DNA from: Branchiostoma lanceolatum
Taxonomy: Eukaryota > Chordata > Leptocardii > Amphioxiformes > Branchiostomatidae
NCBI RefSeq assembly: GCF_035083965.1
Contig: NC_089727.1
Location: 14,522,769 to 14,586,768 of the forward strand
DNA length: 64,000 bases
Direction: 5' to 3'
Below the pieces are notes generated by a model that was not told where the DNA came from, did no database searches, and worked only from the letters and a program-made list of their open reading frames with translations. Positions 1-13,659 of the stretch are shown in pieces (position 1 is the stretch's first letter; each line of letters opens with the position of its first letter). Position numbers and translations under genes: made by a program.

Positions 1-32
1 ACTGCATCTATAAGAAACGAAGATGATCCCAC

Positions 33-3000
33 CTTCTCTGGCAGTCAGAAGTCTCAGGGTTCTTGTCGCCTCCTTGTAGACGTCTTCACTCTGAGAGAGG
101 CCGTGTTCGTTGTACTCAGCGATGGCCTTCTCTATCCTGCTCCTGTTGTTGGCTTTTGTCGCTTCTGCCAGCTTCTTTTTTATGACTTCGGCTGAAAAAC
201 GGCATGCAACACAAAATTAATCGTTATACAATGGCGTCATGGCGCATGCATGACATAAAGGCATCTTGCAAATCAACATAGCTACACCTTTGCAAACCAA
301 GTTAAACATAAGCATTGAACATGAGTTTATTCCAGGGCATAGGGATCAATTATCGTTTCCGCAGCTTACGTGTGCTGTCCGGGTTGACGTCAATTTTCAC
401 GTCTTTGATGAGATCAAGAAGCGCCGTCTGTTTTGTCTCCTTCAAGACGTCACGGAGCACGACGAACGCTTCTTCGCCTTCTCTGGACACAACCTGGATG
501 GAAGATAAGGTCATGGAGATTCCTCATTATAAATGCTTTGTTTACATGAACATTGACTTCTAGCTTCAAAATTGTGTAGATAGAATGTCTACATCTAATG
601 TTCTAGGCAACACCCAAATAAGGATGAACGGACTCACGTTCAGAAGAGCTTTGTTGACTTCATTGGCGTTGTTCGGCACCTGTAGAGTCATCTCCTGAGC
701 CTCCTCTTCGTCTATGAACTTCTCTTCTTCGAACTTTGGGATGACCTTGACTGGATCCATGTTGTCCTCGAAAGTCTGCCGGTTTTCTCTCAGGACGATT
801 TGGTACTCTTCCTCTTGGCGGATGTCCTCATCCTCGTCAACGTCATTGCCAAGGTCACCACCATCGTCATCGTCACCGTCTGCCCCTCCCTCCACGGTGT
901 ACCGGAGGATCTCCGTGTAGTCCCCCTCGTCGTGGTCAGGCAGCACGTTCAGAGTCACCGCGTCGCCGCTGTACGTGTTTCCCGGCATGGTCACGGCGCC
1001 TTCCCAGGTTCCGTCCGCTCCCTTTTTCAGCTGTATCCACTGTGACGAAGGCAACACGACAGCCACTTCTGCGGCTCCCGGAAACCTTCCCCTAAATGTC
1101 ACTGTTTCCTTCGCCTTCAGATTCCTGACCACTGGCTCGTGTAGCTGATAGCCTTGCTCCCAACCACCAGGCCGCTCTGGGAACGGTACGCTTTCCTCCA
1201 GGCCGTGCTTGCACAATATCAGGTAGTTTGTCAGCACATCCTCGCGGTTGTCCCCTTCTGTGTCCTTTGTGAACAGCGTCAGTTTGTAGTAGCCGGTATC
1301 GTTAAGACGTAGTTCTACTGCAAACGTTTCCCCTTCATCACTTGTGTCTTGCACGAACGCGTAGGACGAGTCGTCTACCTCGTGCCCGTCGTCAGAGCAG
1401 CGGACTAGAGAAGAGTAGATGGTGGTGAACTCGCTCTTATCAAAGGCAATCTTCAAGTTGCCATCCTCCGCTTTGATGAATGGGTCTTCGTGACTTTGCG
1501 GTCGGAGGGCGTTGTCGGTAAAAGCAGGATACAGGGGCCCCCAGCGTCTGTTTGCGACCGCTGGGAAAGGCTCGAAAGGGACGGTAGCTTGAACGCAGCG
1601 AATGAGGAAATTTGCTACATTTTCCGGGGTATCTGAGTCTTCTCCTTTTGCTCTAACTTCCAATGTGTACTCCCCTCTCTTCGGGAAGCGCAATACCACC
1701 ACTGTCTTATTTCCAACATCAAGCACTCTGTGGCAGATGTAGTCATCTAGCTCAATCTTACTCTTCCTATGTGCCAACTGAAGACGGTGTGTGTACTGCA
1801 GTTGAGGTGGGGAGTCGAGGACGATCTCGTGCTCTCCCGAAGCTTCCATGTAAGCACTGGGGTGGCTCTTTGCTGCGACGCCCAAGGAAAGAGCCTGAGG
1901 ATACACCAAGCCCCATTGCCCTCCCTCAACTGAGGGGAAAGGCTTGACACTTTTTGTTGTTTCCGTGCAGTTGATGTTGTAGTTGATCACGTTTTGAGAG
2001 GCACTCGAGCTCCCTTCGTCCTCATCCTGCCATGCGGACTTCTGTTCCTGTGGTTGTATCTCCGCTGCATTGACAGACAGAGTGTACTTCCCCGCAGCCG
2101 GGAGCCGGAGCCAGAAGCGCAGCTCGCCATCCATCGTCTCCTGAAACACGTGCTTGCTCATGTCGATCTTTTCGCCATCTTCTTCCAGCGTGAGTTGGTG
2201 AGATACCTGGAGGCGCCTCTCCATCCCCAGCCTGATGTCCAGTTCTCCGGTGTTGGTTTTGATGGACGTGTTCGGGTGGCTTCCCGTCGACAGCCCCATT
2301 GCGGCGAGGGCCGGGAGCAGATCGGATGCTTCATCTTCGGCCAAGATTGATTCTTGGGAGTCTTCTCCTGAAATGTGGAATAATGTACTTTGTGTAAACG
2401 AATTGGGGATGCATTTCGATTCATATATCAGACTAATACAATAAATTGAAAGAACACAAGCTTCCGTATGAAGGACGAATATTACACTTACCGACAACGT
2501 ATTGCAGCAGAGGCAAGTAGGAGTCCCCTCCCTCCTTCATCTTCGCGACCACCTTGACTTCGCTCCCCGTGTAGCCTCCTAACGGCACCACGACGTCTCC
2601 CTCCCAAGTACCGTCTTCCTCCTGCTGAAGATGACACCACTTCTTGTTGGGCAGAATCACAGCGACTCCAGCAGCGTCGGGAACCTTCAGCTTGAAGTGT
2701 TGGCTGTCTCCGCCCGGTAAGGTTCTTGTGTTCGGTTCCACAATACGGCACCCTGTGCCCCAACAGCCCATGAACTGAGGGAATCCAGTGTGTTCAGGGG
2801 CGCTGTCCCCAGCAACGTCAGTGCAGTGAATGAGGTAACTGATTACTCTCTGGTGATTGCCGTTAGCGCCAGCGGCCTTGGCAAAGAGGCTGAACTTGTA
2901 GTAGCCAGCGTTTGGAAGGATCAGTTTCGCTAGTATTTGTTGGTTATTCTGTGGGTCATCTTGAATGGCTGCATTGGCGGTCAGATCGTTAGATTTGCCG

Positions 3001-6000
3001 TCTTCATGATGGGTGAGTTCGGGGTAGAACCACAAAGGTGCCGCCGTTCCAAAGGCAATTGTAACGTCCCTTGTGTTTGTTACGATCACTGGGTCTGTGT
3101 GGCTCGACAATGTGATGTCCAGTTGGTTAAAGCAAGGATAGATAGGGCCCCAGCGTCTGCCCATGACTTCGGGGAAGGGTTGACACGGATCTGCAGACTG
3201 CTCACAGTTGATCAGGTAGTTCATCACATTCTGGTCTTTGCCATCGGCGTCTCGAACGTAAAGTTCAAGACTGTACTCCCCAACTTCTGGAAACTTCGCA
3301 AGAAGTACCATCGTCTTCCCATCGTTGAGCATCTTGTGACAAGCGAAGTCTCCCACGTCTCTTTGCTGCTTGCCCATCTTCCACAGCTTCAGGTGGTTAG
3401 TGTAGTCCATCCGCTCAGTGGAGCTGAACTCTATCTCAAGAGTTCCCGATGCTTGAATGTAGGCAGTTGGATGGCTGACAGGCGTAAGAGCTAGGTCGGT
3501 TAAAGTTGGGAGCTTTCTTCCCCATTGCTTCCCATTAACGACCGGGAAAGGGCCGAGGCCTTCTTTGGTCCCTGTACAATTGATGCAGTAGTTGATGACG
3601 TTTGCCATATCCCCCTGTTGACCAGTTTCCTTTGCGTAGATAGCCAGTCTATATTTCCCTAAGTGGGGAAGTCGGAGCCAGAACTGCACTTCTCCATCTA
3701 GGATCTGCTTGAATACATTTCCATAAAGGTTGATCTTCTCCTCGAGGGTTTCCCAAAACAAGTCGCTGTCGTAAACCAGATCACGGTCAGCGCCAAGTCT
3801 AAGGTCAAGTTCCCCGGTGTCACACTCTATGAAGGCACTTTTGCTGGACTTGCTGGAGAGCCCTAGCTCGGAGAAGGCAGGAGCGACCGGTCCGTACAAA
3901 CCATTGGTAACTGTTGGGAACGGGACCCCGCTCTGAGTTTGGTTGGACGAAGTCTGCGTGATGTAATTGCACAACAGAGTGTCTTCCCCATCTTCTTTTG
4001 CATATATTGCCAGTCCGTGATTTCCCTCCTTTGGTGCGACAACGTGGAACTTTACTACGTCATCGATGACCTCATGGGCCACGAACCGCTGCAGATGGCG
4101 GTCATTCAGCGACTCCTCGAAGAGTTTCGCGGTGAGCTGGACGTCCTGTTCCATCTTGAACTCCACTTCTGCCTTTCCGTCATCACACTGGACATAGGGA
4201 GAAGGGTGGGTAACCGGCGTTAGGCCTTTGGACACCACCTCCTTGCCTGGTCCCCACGATCCCTTATAGTCGGGTAGAGGAGCGTTGTCGGCGATGTCTT
4301 TAGCCTGGTCGCAGACGATAATGTATTCGCATACACGGAATGAATCCTTGGAGCCGCCGAGGCCAACGTAAGGTTCGAAGAGAAACTTGCCCTTTTCGGG
4401 GGGACGAATAGTGAAGACAATCGCGCCTTTCATTCTTTGCTGAGAAACGAACCTGTCCAGCTTGATTCCCCTCCATCTGGACTGCTCTTCCTTTGTCTTG
4501 AGATTGTAGGTGAACTCCAGATTCTTGTTCGTGATAGCCTGGGAAGGAAGACCCATGTAAATGTCTACCTGGCCGTTCTCGGTGTGTACGAGACCGTTAT
4601 GGTGACTCAGCAAGAACAAGCGGAGAGCGAAAAAGGCAGAGGTACATTTGACATGGGCCTCGAAAATCTGCAAAGGTACAGGATTTTCGATGAGTTGCCA
4701 GTTTGGATGCTCGGGGCAATGAGAGCTAAGATAGTGAAGAGGGTTGGGGAAGAAGTAGAACTCATCCATTGATATTTGGGACTGGAGGTCTTCCAATGCT
4801 TTGTCGTCATCGTCGTCGATGACGGAGTAGGATCCCCAGTGGGTGTCCACGATTCCCCATTGGCCATTGACGCACACGCCGGTCCACGTGGTCGAGGGGG
4901 GTTCTCCGACGTACTTTGTACCTGGGAAGCAGCGGGCACCCTTACAATGCCCCTTAACGAACTCACACTGCAGTCCAGCATATCTGACATAAATAAGAAA
5001 GGACGTCCAAGGTTAGGCTTTTACAATCTTATCTCTGAAGGAAGTCAAGAAACACACAGGATTGTAATTTCATTGCCGATGACCAACCACAATTCAGACA
5101 CACGGGTGTTACCTGCAAAGATAGCTGAAAAGGTAACGATAGGCATCTGTCCGTCTCTGCTTGATCTTTTCCAGAAACCAGTCAGGAGAGCCCTCTGGTG
5201 GTGGCTGTGGGAACTTCATGTGGTGGACGTCCTGCGCTGCGATCCAGCTGAAGAGAATGCGCGCCCTCTCCAGCTCTGTGCGCGTGGGCTGCACGAGATG
5301 GTTGACCAGGAGGTGGAAGTCTCCGTTGAGTGATCGCGGAGCCTGTGGAAATAAAGAAAAGTACCGTTAACAAAAAAAGACGTAAATGGTATAAACAACT
5401 ATACCACATTGTCCATTTACTTTTGCAACAGTAGCCGAAAATGATATTGATCATTGACTCTCCATTCAAATCAGATGACAATGGTACGTTAACATTCTCC
5501 TGTATGAAGAGGAAATCACTATTGGTGTAGGAAGCCTACAAAATGTACAAAAAGTAAAGGTCAGTAAACTTTGGCTTGTCGACGTCTCTTCACCTTTTTA
5601 GCGTAGCCGTCCAGTTCTTTGAAGTTTTCCTTTTCCCAGAACAGTGACGGTTTGTGGATGACGTGACCAGTCCCACCGTTCGCCCCGAGCACGGCGTACG
5701 TCAGCATGCTCTCCTCCGTCTTTTGTGAGAACGGCCATACCTGGAGAAACACATGACAGAGATCTGTAGCTGTAGCTATAGCTCTCACTGGACCGCAACA
5801 CTTTGGCGACCTTGCTGTGACCGAGCGATTTGACAGCGCGCTCAACGAATTTTATCGATGAAAAACGATTTTTGTAGGCTTTGTGTGTTTTGTTGTCTTT
5901 TTAGTGATACTTGTACGTTTTGTACGATATTCCCATTATAGAGTCAATGGTAACACAAATCTAATTTTGGACGGAAGCGAGGTCGCCGCAATCGTCCTAT

Positions 6001-8336
6001 CCTATATTCTCTCTCTGTTTTCAGAAATACTCCTGTGCAGCATTGACATTACATAGACATAGATATTGTCTAGAGCAAAGTCACACCACTAATGTTCTCT
6101 CAGTGTCTCTCATTACCTTCGCCGAGAAGGTTAAGCTCATACTTTGTTAATCTCATACTTTGGACATGTCATATTTTAAGACAATCAACTGGTATGATTT
6201 ATAATTGATGAGAAACACTCCTAATACGTCAGTCACAATGGTTAAAATCATTTGGCGAAGGTATGAGGTCGTGGAACTCTAGTTGCTCATAAAATCTTGC
6301 CCTTTATTAATTAGCCCTTCTTCTTAAAGCCCCTGTCACACTTGTGCGTATATACAAGCCCGCATCAGTTGCGTATTAACATGTTTTTGGTTTAGGTTAA
6401 GTTTGCAGCCGAAGAAGTCATTTCTTATGTTCAATCACTAGGCTGCACAACGTTGGGTCAAACTTTTTCCCCGAAAACCTTACTTAACCCCAAAAAATGT
6501 TAATGCGCAACTCACGCGCACTTGAATATACGCACAAGTGTGACAGGGCCCTAAAAGGACTAGGACTCTGTACAATGGTATGTTTACCTCTTCATCATTG
6601 TGAATACTGCACATCCTGCATGTGGTCTGCCACTCTTTGGTGACGTCATCAGGAACACTCGGCATCCACTCCGGTCCCTCGATGACTCTCTTCTTCCTGT
6701 TCACCTTCGTCCACTGTAATAGTATAAGACGAAATTGTATGATTTACATGTAAGTTGTAAGATACATATTAGTTTGCCATATCAGAGCTAGATAACAAAT
6801 TTCAACCTGCAAATGATACAGCCTTACGTCAATATCATTCATTTGTATGAAGAAGGCGAAAAAAACACAATTTTTATCAATTTTTAATTTCATATCGCTT
6901 TGAATAAAAACATCAAGCTGAATTGTGCTATCCGCTTACCTGCTGTGTTATCTTATCGTATCCTTCTCTCCTGTTAATTTTACGCTCTGAATATCATGTA
7001 CGGTATGTCGAGCACGTAGACCATTTCAGAAAGCTGGCAGTCTGCCAAATAAAGTCTACAACAAACGTTGTGTGGAAATGCTCATTCCTTTTTTTCTTCT
7101 ATAACTGTGCATTTCTTCTGTGTTTTTGTTGTCTTTTCTTTTCAATATCTAGCAATGTTTTCGTCAAATGTACAGTCAGTTCAAACACACAACCCCCCTC
7201 CCCATACACGTACCAATACGGTCCTTCCCTCCCCGTCTCTAACAACTACTTGAATACAATTATTCCTTTCAGACGAGGAAGAAAGATATAATGGCAAAAC
7301 ACCATATACTACTGTCAGAGAAATGTAAGTTGAACAACAGTTACCCGATCGTTATCGATGACTGCTGATGGCATGGCCTGTTGTCCATTACTGGGACAGG
7401 GCACCTGTAATAGTGAGAATGGAATGTGTAACAGAACCACACATTCTCACACGTCCAAACTTTTGTTCAACACCGGAACCGTACAGGTTGTATATCTTTG
7501 CATCCATTATGCATGGACCATCAAAGGTTGTGGCCTGTTTGCAAAAAAAGTTGTTTTTATTCCAAGGTGAATGGGAAGGGTGCCATACAAAATCCCAATT
7601 TTCATGTCTAGCCTGATATTTGAAATGTTACAAATATTTCTAAAATGTACTAGAAACTTTATCATTTTCATAGCAAGTTAGAGAAATGATAACATAGCAC
7701 ATGTTTAATGTTTTACAATTGCTAGTCTGTAAAACAGCAGTCTCATGACTGGCTGTTAACGTAGTCAATCAATTAATAAGTCGATTCTATTGATCGACAC
7801 TTGTCAAATACTGAACAACAGAAGCAAAGGCCACATTCCTTACAAGCACTGACTCAGATAAGAACAGGTCTGTATCTCATATGTAAGTTACTACCTCCAT
7901 GAAAAATGGAGGTATTGTTTTTGGGTGTGTCTGTCGGTGTGTGTGTGCCTCTGTTTGTTTGTGTTTCCCCTATTTGTAGTCAGCATATAACTTAAGAATG
8001 GATGGATGGATTGTGATGACATTTGGTATGTTGGTAGGTGTTGGAAGCACAAAGGTCAAGGTCGACTTTTGGCCCCCCCTGGTGTGTGACCTTGCTTCTA
8101 CCTCTGCATCGATAAATAATCTGGCACAAGTTGGACAGGGGATCTCAACAAAATGTTCACAACGCCCCTTACTTTGACATCCATGATGTATATAATTACA
8201 TACATACATTTCTGCCCTTGACTGGCTACCATGTGTACCGTACCTGGTAATAGGGTGACGGGTACGGTAGCGGGTACTGAGCCGGCCCCGGGAAAGCCTG
8301 GTTCTGTTGGGCAGGAGTCGACGCCCCACACCCCAT
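33..8336 (-). CDS. KY-like pseudo-transglutaminase with tandem beta-sandwich repeats and CARD (partial, runs off left edge)
   Basis: Exons in transcript order: 8336-8244, 6713-6588, 5740-5594, 5342-5113, 4983-2492, 2367-638, 493-370, 191-33; about 1,700 residues so far, frame kept throughout. The start MGCGAS is an N-myristoylation plus palmitoylation signal. Residues 32-73 hold a CxxC (CRMC). Residues 123-250 match the KY/hillarin transglutaminase-like domain, but the nucleophile position is Thr187 and the His of the usual H-A-W motif is Thr230; only the Asp (245, in IVDTHWGS) remains. Ten KY-type beta-sandwich repeats follow, with signatures such as PFP..WGP and NYxIxC. After an acidic stretch comes a CARD at about 1551-1640, with REGEEAFVVL near its end. 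The last exon seen is a charged helical segment matching exon 9 of the plus-strand paralog. The role is not known; I infer a membrane-tethered, catalytically dead adaptor. The rest of the gene lies left of the window. Confidence 0.85.
5806..5986. repeat. MITE-like element, family A copy 1
   Basis: 181 bp with terminal inverted repeats GCGACCTTGCTGTGACC and GGACGGAAGCGAGGTCGC. It has the internal core GCTCAACGAATTT. It lies in an intron of the minus-strand KY-CARD gene. Related copies are at 21728-21891 and 46010-46169. Confidence 0.7.
6328..6552. repeat. Inverted-repeat (MITE-like) element, 225 bp
   Basis: The arms are GCCCCTGTCACACTTGTGCG at the left and CGCACAAGTGTGACAGGGCC at the right. 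Similarity extends inwards for about 60 bases on each side (GCGTATTAACATG against TGTTAATGCGC). It lies in an intron of the minus-strand KY-CARD gene. Confidence 0.75.
7896..8105. repeat. Probable dispersed repeat with terminal hairpin
   Basis: The stretch opens with the hairpin CCTCCATGAAAAATGGAGG, followed by a GT-rich stretch and AAGGTCAAGGTCGACTTTTGG. Its texture is unlike the flanking intron. Only one copy is in the window, so family status is inference. Confidence 0.35.
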
Positions 8337-11300
8337 CTTGGTGTCGACTGTTACCCTGGCGCTGGAGTAGAAAATGATACAGTAGGCCTGAGTTGCTTAT
8401 TGGACAGTTATTACAATCTTAGACTGATAAAGCTATCAATAATTATGCTCAACAAGCGCTACTGGCAGGTGAGTTAAATATTGAAAAAAATATGGTGTTA
8501 AACATGCTGGTATACAGCTACAAACTTATTTACTAGTATTGAAAAGCATTATATAACGTTACGTATCTACACAAGTATAGCGCTTTGTTAGGTGCAAGCT
8601 CAAGTACTGCGAATATTGAGTCAGTTTCAAATCTAATCAATTTCTTTACGTTATTAACAGTACATGCATGTCCTGATTTCATGAAATTCATGTACTAAAG
8701 ATTTAACAAACTGGTTGCTGTTTATACGGGTTGAAAGTTCGTGTTGGTAGACCGTGGGAGAGTAAATACAGTGTTGCCACCATATTTACCTGCTGGACAC
8801 TTTGGGGTCGTAAGATACAGAGTCTGTTACCAACGACCGAATCATCTTTCATAACAAATCAACCTCAAATAGTTTGTGCGGTTTCCTGATACTTTACCCC
8901 CCTCCCTTGGTCACCTGATCGGCCTAACCAAGAACCCATGTGATAATCATGCAATCTTATGCCGTCTACATTATGTTCTTTCAACTGGCATTATCTACAA
9001 CAAAGAGAAGCACCCTCCACCATAAAAAACTTTGCACTGTGCAGGTGGATCCTTAAAGTATTAACTTCGTAACTGCTAGGTTAGGCAAAATACCCATAAT
9101 CTACAAGAAAATTGACAAATGCAGCTGAGTACGTAGATTATTGAAATTGAACAAGGTAGCTTGATATTTCAGACCAATCATGGGGAGGGGGTTAAACCGT
9201 TCTAAAGTATAACGTAACGTCACATCATGTATTAGGTCTGACATCCAGCAGAAACAGGGTGGACATGTTTTTTTAACCTATCGTGGCACCTGTCATGTGG
9301 CTATAGTCCTTTATAGACTTATAGACAAAGAAACTTTAAGGATTATTTCAGCAGGTTGTCTAGATTTTGTAAAGCTGAAGGTTGAGGTGGGAGGGGGACG
9401 TTTTATTCTAGCCCCGTACACACTATAAACACCACAGTTTTAACAAGACTGAACTTTCTATATGCCGTGTCAGTCACAAGGCTAATGGTACGAGCTTAGA
9501 CGTTTTAAATCATTCTACATCTGAGTTATCAAACACAACAAAAACGCAACAAAAACACAATTACTGCCCGGCCCTTTTGTCGGCTGAGCATACTTTAGTT
9601 CGGTACGAAATACCCTTTAACGGATCATGTATCTCAAGAAAAAAGGTGCCGTACCTTAGACCTAACCAACGCTGAAGTGTTTGCTACAACGTCTTCAATA
9701 TTTCCTTCCAAAGAAGCCGTCTGGAAGCCGGTGTACTGGTAAACAAAACAAGAAGTATGCAGTCAGTCGCTCGGCCCGTAACACAGTGATTCGACGAAGT
9801 CGAGGTCCAAGGCAACTGGTCTTTGTTTTAAGACTGTGTCTGACTTGCTCTAGGCGACGTCATACGAAACCCTTTGAACTGAAAACTGTCCATTGTGACG
9901 GTAAACACCGGGCACAAAAGGCACTTGTAACTTATCCGAGCAAAGTTCAATGGTACAACGTACATATGAGTACAACCTGATGTAGGGGGGGGGTCAACCC
10001 ATTGGTGCAGAATATTACCAGAATTACACCACCTCGTGCACCATTTTAGAATCAATTCTACGGATATTCGTCTTTGAAACGGAACTCTAAGACAATAGGG
10101 GGTGGGGTCGTCATGTCAATGATCAAAATGCCTCTGCACACGTGTGTATCCGTACAACTTAGCAACGCAGTCTTTGTTTACACAGAGCTATGTGCAGGGC
10201 ATTGTGACCTGTACTGGAGGATACAATGGCATGCTTTTAGCTTGACGGCGACCTAGGGACGTCCGCGTTGAGTACCACTCGACCAGCTGGTTATTAAGAT
10301 ACCATCATCATCAACATTCTCCTACACCTCACTCTAGCTGAAAGCTCAATCGCCGATACATGCATTAATATCTAATAATGGTCAAGCAAGTCATCAATCA
10401 TCAATATATATCGCATCTGGCACGGTGGTCAAATTCATGCTCAGAAACTCCCATGTCCAGCCGAATTCGAACGCTGTTCCACGATGTTCGAAATGACGTA
10501 ATCGAATCCGAACGCGCGTTCGATTCGGGGTCACCTGCGGTCATCGGAAGTTCTTACTGTAAATCTGCGCGGCCGGGCCTCTTTCCCCGCGTCAGGAAAA
10601 AAACTACGTTTGTCGCAAATACTACCTGTTTTCTGGAGAGTATATCCATGCTGGCACTTTGTTGTGGACATCTGACATTTAACGAAGCAACTAGCGTCGT
10701 TTTTTGTGACATTGAATATTTGAAGTATTGTTTACGACTGTGTTAATTACCCCCTCCCCCTATCCTTGCGGCATGACATGTGTTCAAACATCGTAAAGGT
10801 ACGGCTCTAAGAAACATCTAACTTACCTCATTAACGATTAAAAATGACCGTAACGGCTTTCCCGAGGTTTGTGTTTTTGGGATTTTTGAAAAATGTCCTT
10901 GATTTTGAATTGTTGGTGATTGAGTGCGAAAAATGTCAAAAAATGCAATTTTTTCACAGATTTGTCGATATTCACAATACTTAGAAAAAGAAATTAAAAA
11001 ATCCCAAAAACACAAAGTTTTGTTTTGTTCCTGGTCGACGAAAAATATGAGGATAAGAGATATTCATTGACATTTAAAGCCAGGCCTTTGCGATGTGTGC
11101 CTGGAAAAATGGTCTCCCTAAAACCTGACAATTATCGTGTTTGGGAGCAAAATATAGAAAAATCAGCCATTCAGCGCAAATTGACGACATTCAAAGTTTG
11201 CAAAATCGCTAATTTGGTTTTATTTTTACAAAATTTTCCCGTCCCTACTATTTTGCTTATCTATAAATGTTTTGCCGTTAGCCAAAATGTTGCCCCGTGT

Positions 11301-13659
11301 AACCCGATACCTTGTCGAACGCGCGTAGCAACGGGAAAGAATACCCTAGTGACAGACCACCGTGTGGCAAGTTGATGCAGCTGTGAGACATTGATGACAT
11401 ACGGTAATGAGCAAAAATCATACAGATTTGTCATGATTACACAGGAAACCACCACCATCGTAGTTGCAGTATACTGTTTGTTCCATTTAGGACTTGTAAC
11501 TATTCCATGATGTTAACTTGTAAAGGTATATCATAACAGAATAATTTTGATCAACACTTACACAATAAAGATTGATTCTGTAGAATTTCGGTCCATATAT
11601 CTTCATGTCAAATATGTATGACAATACGCATTATTAAAGAGAATATGGTCGTTATCAAAATTCAGAGGAAGACACATCAGTTTTCCTTGTTGGCGGAGAA
11701 GGGCATGCATTATGTAGACTGGCTGATATATAGAAGCTTGCAGCATTCTCCAGAACTATACCGAGATCTATGGCAACATTTGCTCACAATACATTCAACA
11801 GAAGACGTATTCTATTTGAATTAAGAATAGGCAGTATTTACCTTAAGTTAATATATGCTCCCGATGTACACAATAGGCCTGACATGCATACGTGACCAAT
11901 GCAATATAATCTGACTCCGTGAAAAACGAGAACCCCGTGTTACCATAGAGCTAGGTGTCAGGCCAGGGGGGCTGTATAAACCTAACGTGTACTCCTGACT
12001 GAAGGGATGACACATACACAGAATAGTACCCACTCAGCCGTAGCGTTTCGTAATGCCTGGAGCCATGTCTGTAGGAACACAGCACCACGCGCCAAAACTA
12101 CCTAACGACTGCAGACGACAAAGGGGCTTGGTCTTCCATACTGTGTTCCTCCGTACCCTGCGCTGAGCCCTTCTTCTTCAGAAAAGGTGAGAAAAAATTA
12201 ATTATGATTGACAATTGGTGCTCATCTGATTAGGGTCCCCAACATACCTTGATCATGACGCTAAAAAACAAGTTCGAAGAGTAAGGACATCGGAAAGCCA
12301 GGTATGTTCACTGAGTGTTTATTCTAAGCTCAGGTGTACTTCAGTTAATCTTGGCCATTCAGTTCAAAGTTCAGAAAACCTAGTCGTTATTCTTTCTCTG
12401 ATATTTTAGAACGGTATTCTCAGTATTGAGTATTCTAGTTGAATCGAACACTCCAGTAATACATGTGTAAAGAGCATTAAGAAAGTGTGTGAACCATAAC
12501 GTGCTGTTTGTTATACGTGTTGTGGCCTGTAAGGTGATACAAGATGACCCCAGGACTTTGTTACGATAAACAAATTGTGACAGACAGAGAAAGGCTATAT
12601 GAGTGTGTTTGTTGTAGGGACATAGTGTTTTTGATAACATCAACGTTAGCATAAACACAGTACAACGGAGTCAGTATGGTAATACAAGTAGACCTGTATA
12701 TTTGCAGTAGTACAGTATGATAGTATATTCCATGAAAAGCAAGCTAGGTGATTGTCTGCAATGTGTTGTTATATAGTTAACTGTACACGCCTTCTTACAA
12801 ATATGACAAGTAGATCTAACGTTACTGCTAACGTTTATTTGCAACCAATTGCAAGTACCCTTCAGGAGGGGTAGTGTGAGCTAAAATGTCAACTGACTCT
12901 CCAAATGTAGGTTCTGATTTTGTGATTCAATGTACAGAGGCCGATACATTCGGAAAACGGTGTATCCATTCCTTGCTAATCTGCCAAGTCGGATACAGTC
13001 TCCGACTTTTAACATCGGCTAGCCTCGCCCTTTTCCCCCCCAAATATCCGTCGACAGGCTAAAGTTTGGATCACGAGTCTGTGTTATTACTTCATATCAA
13101 GTTCCCCGATCTAACAGCAAACTTTCTGAATTCCGGGGTTTCTGAACACAGCTATACAGTGCGACGACAACAGCTGCTTTACAACAAAACTTCGAACAGA
13201 AGTAGATTTTTGTCGCAACGTGTACTGTACGTCACATCTCAGAAGACAGTTTACTTATTTTCTGTGGTCTCTTATTTTGGACGACCTTAAGGTACAGCAC
13301 AGTAACACTACGCTTTGTCAACGAGACTTTGTTCACTATACCAACCTAGGGAATACGTTTAGGCACACAACAGACTCAGCGTGATTTGTTATTGTGAACA
13401 TGTGTACCCCCTCTGCTGCGCTGTAAAATGGGAATTTGGTGGTAGCTGGCGATTTGATCGCAGAGCAGAACTACTCCATTAGTTTCGGTCCACTTTTACG
13501 ACGACAATACAAGGTGCATATGGTCTCTTATAACGTGGTATTTCATACTCCAGCGCACACGATATAGTTGACAAGCTCTAATTACATTCAGACTGCGTTA
13601 CAGAGCTTCTTAGAGGGAGCGTCTTCCTCATTTCTCCTTGCGGACGTCTCCCTCGCGAT
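8337..13659. other. Intergenic region between the divergent KY-CARD paralogs
   Basis: 5.3 kb with no coding exon I can support. It must hold the promoters and 5' UTRs of both paralogs, but I see no clear TATA or initiator that I would place. The open frames of 60-120 codons here lack splice context and recognisable motifs. Confidence 0.6.

Noticed and set aside
566..4877. Two large overlapping minus-strand reading frames as two separate genes
   Set aside because: They are consecutive exons of one gene. A donor at 2492/2491 and an acceptor at 2368/2367 join them in frame, and both carry the same repeat family.
9681..10746. Open frames of about 100-120 codons between the KY-CARD paralogs
   Set aside because: No recognisable domain, biased composition, no splice signals and no paralog; they look like chance frames.
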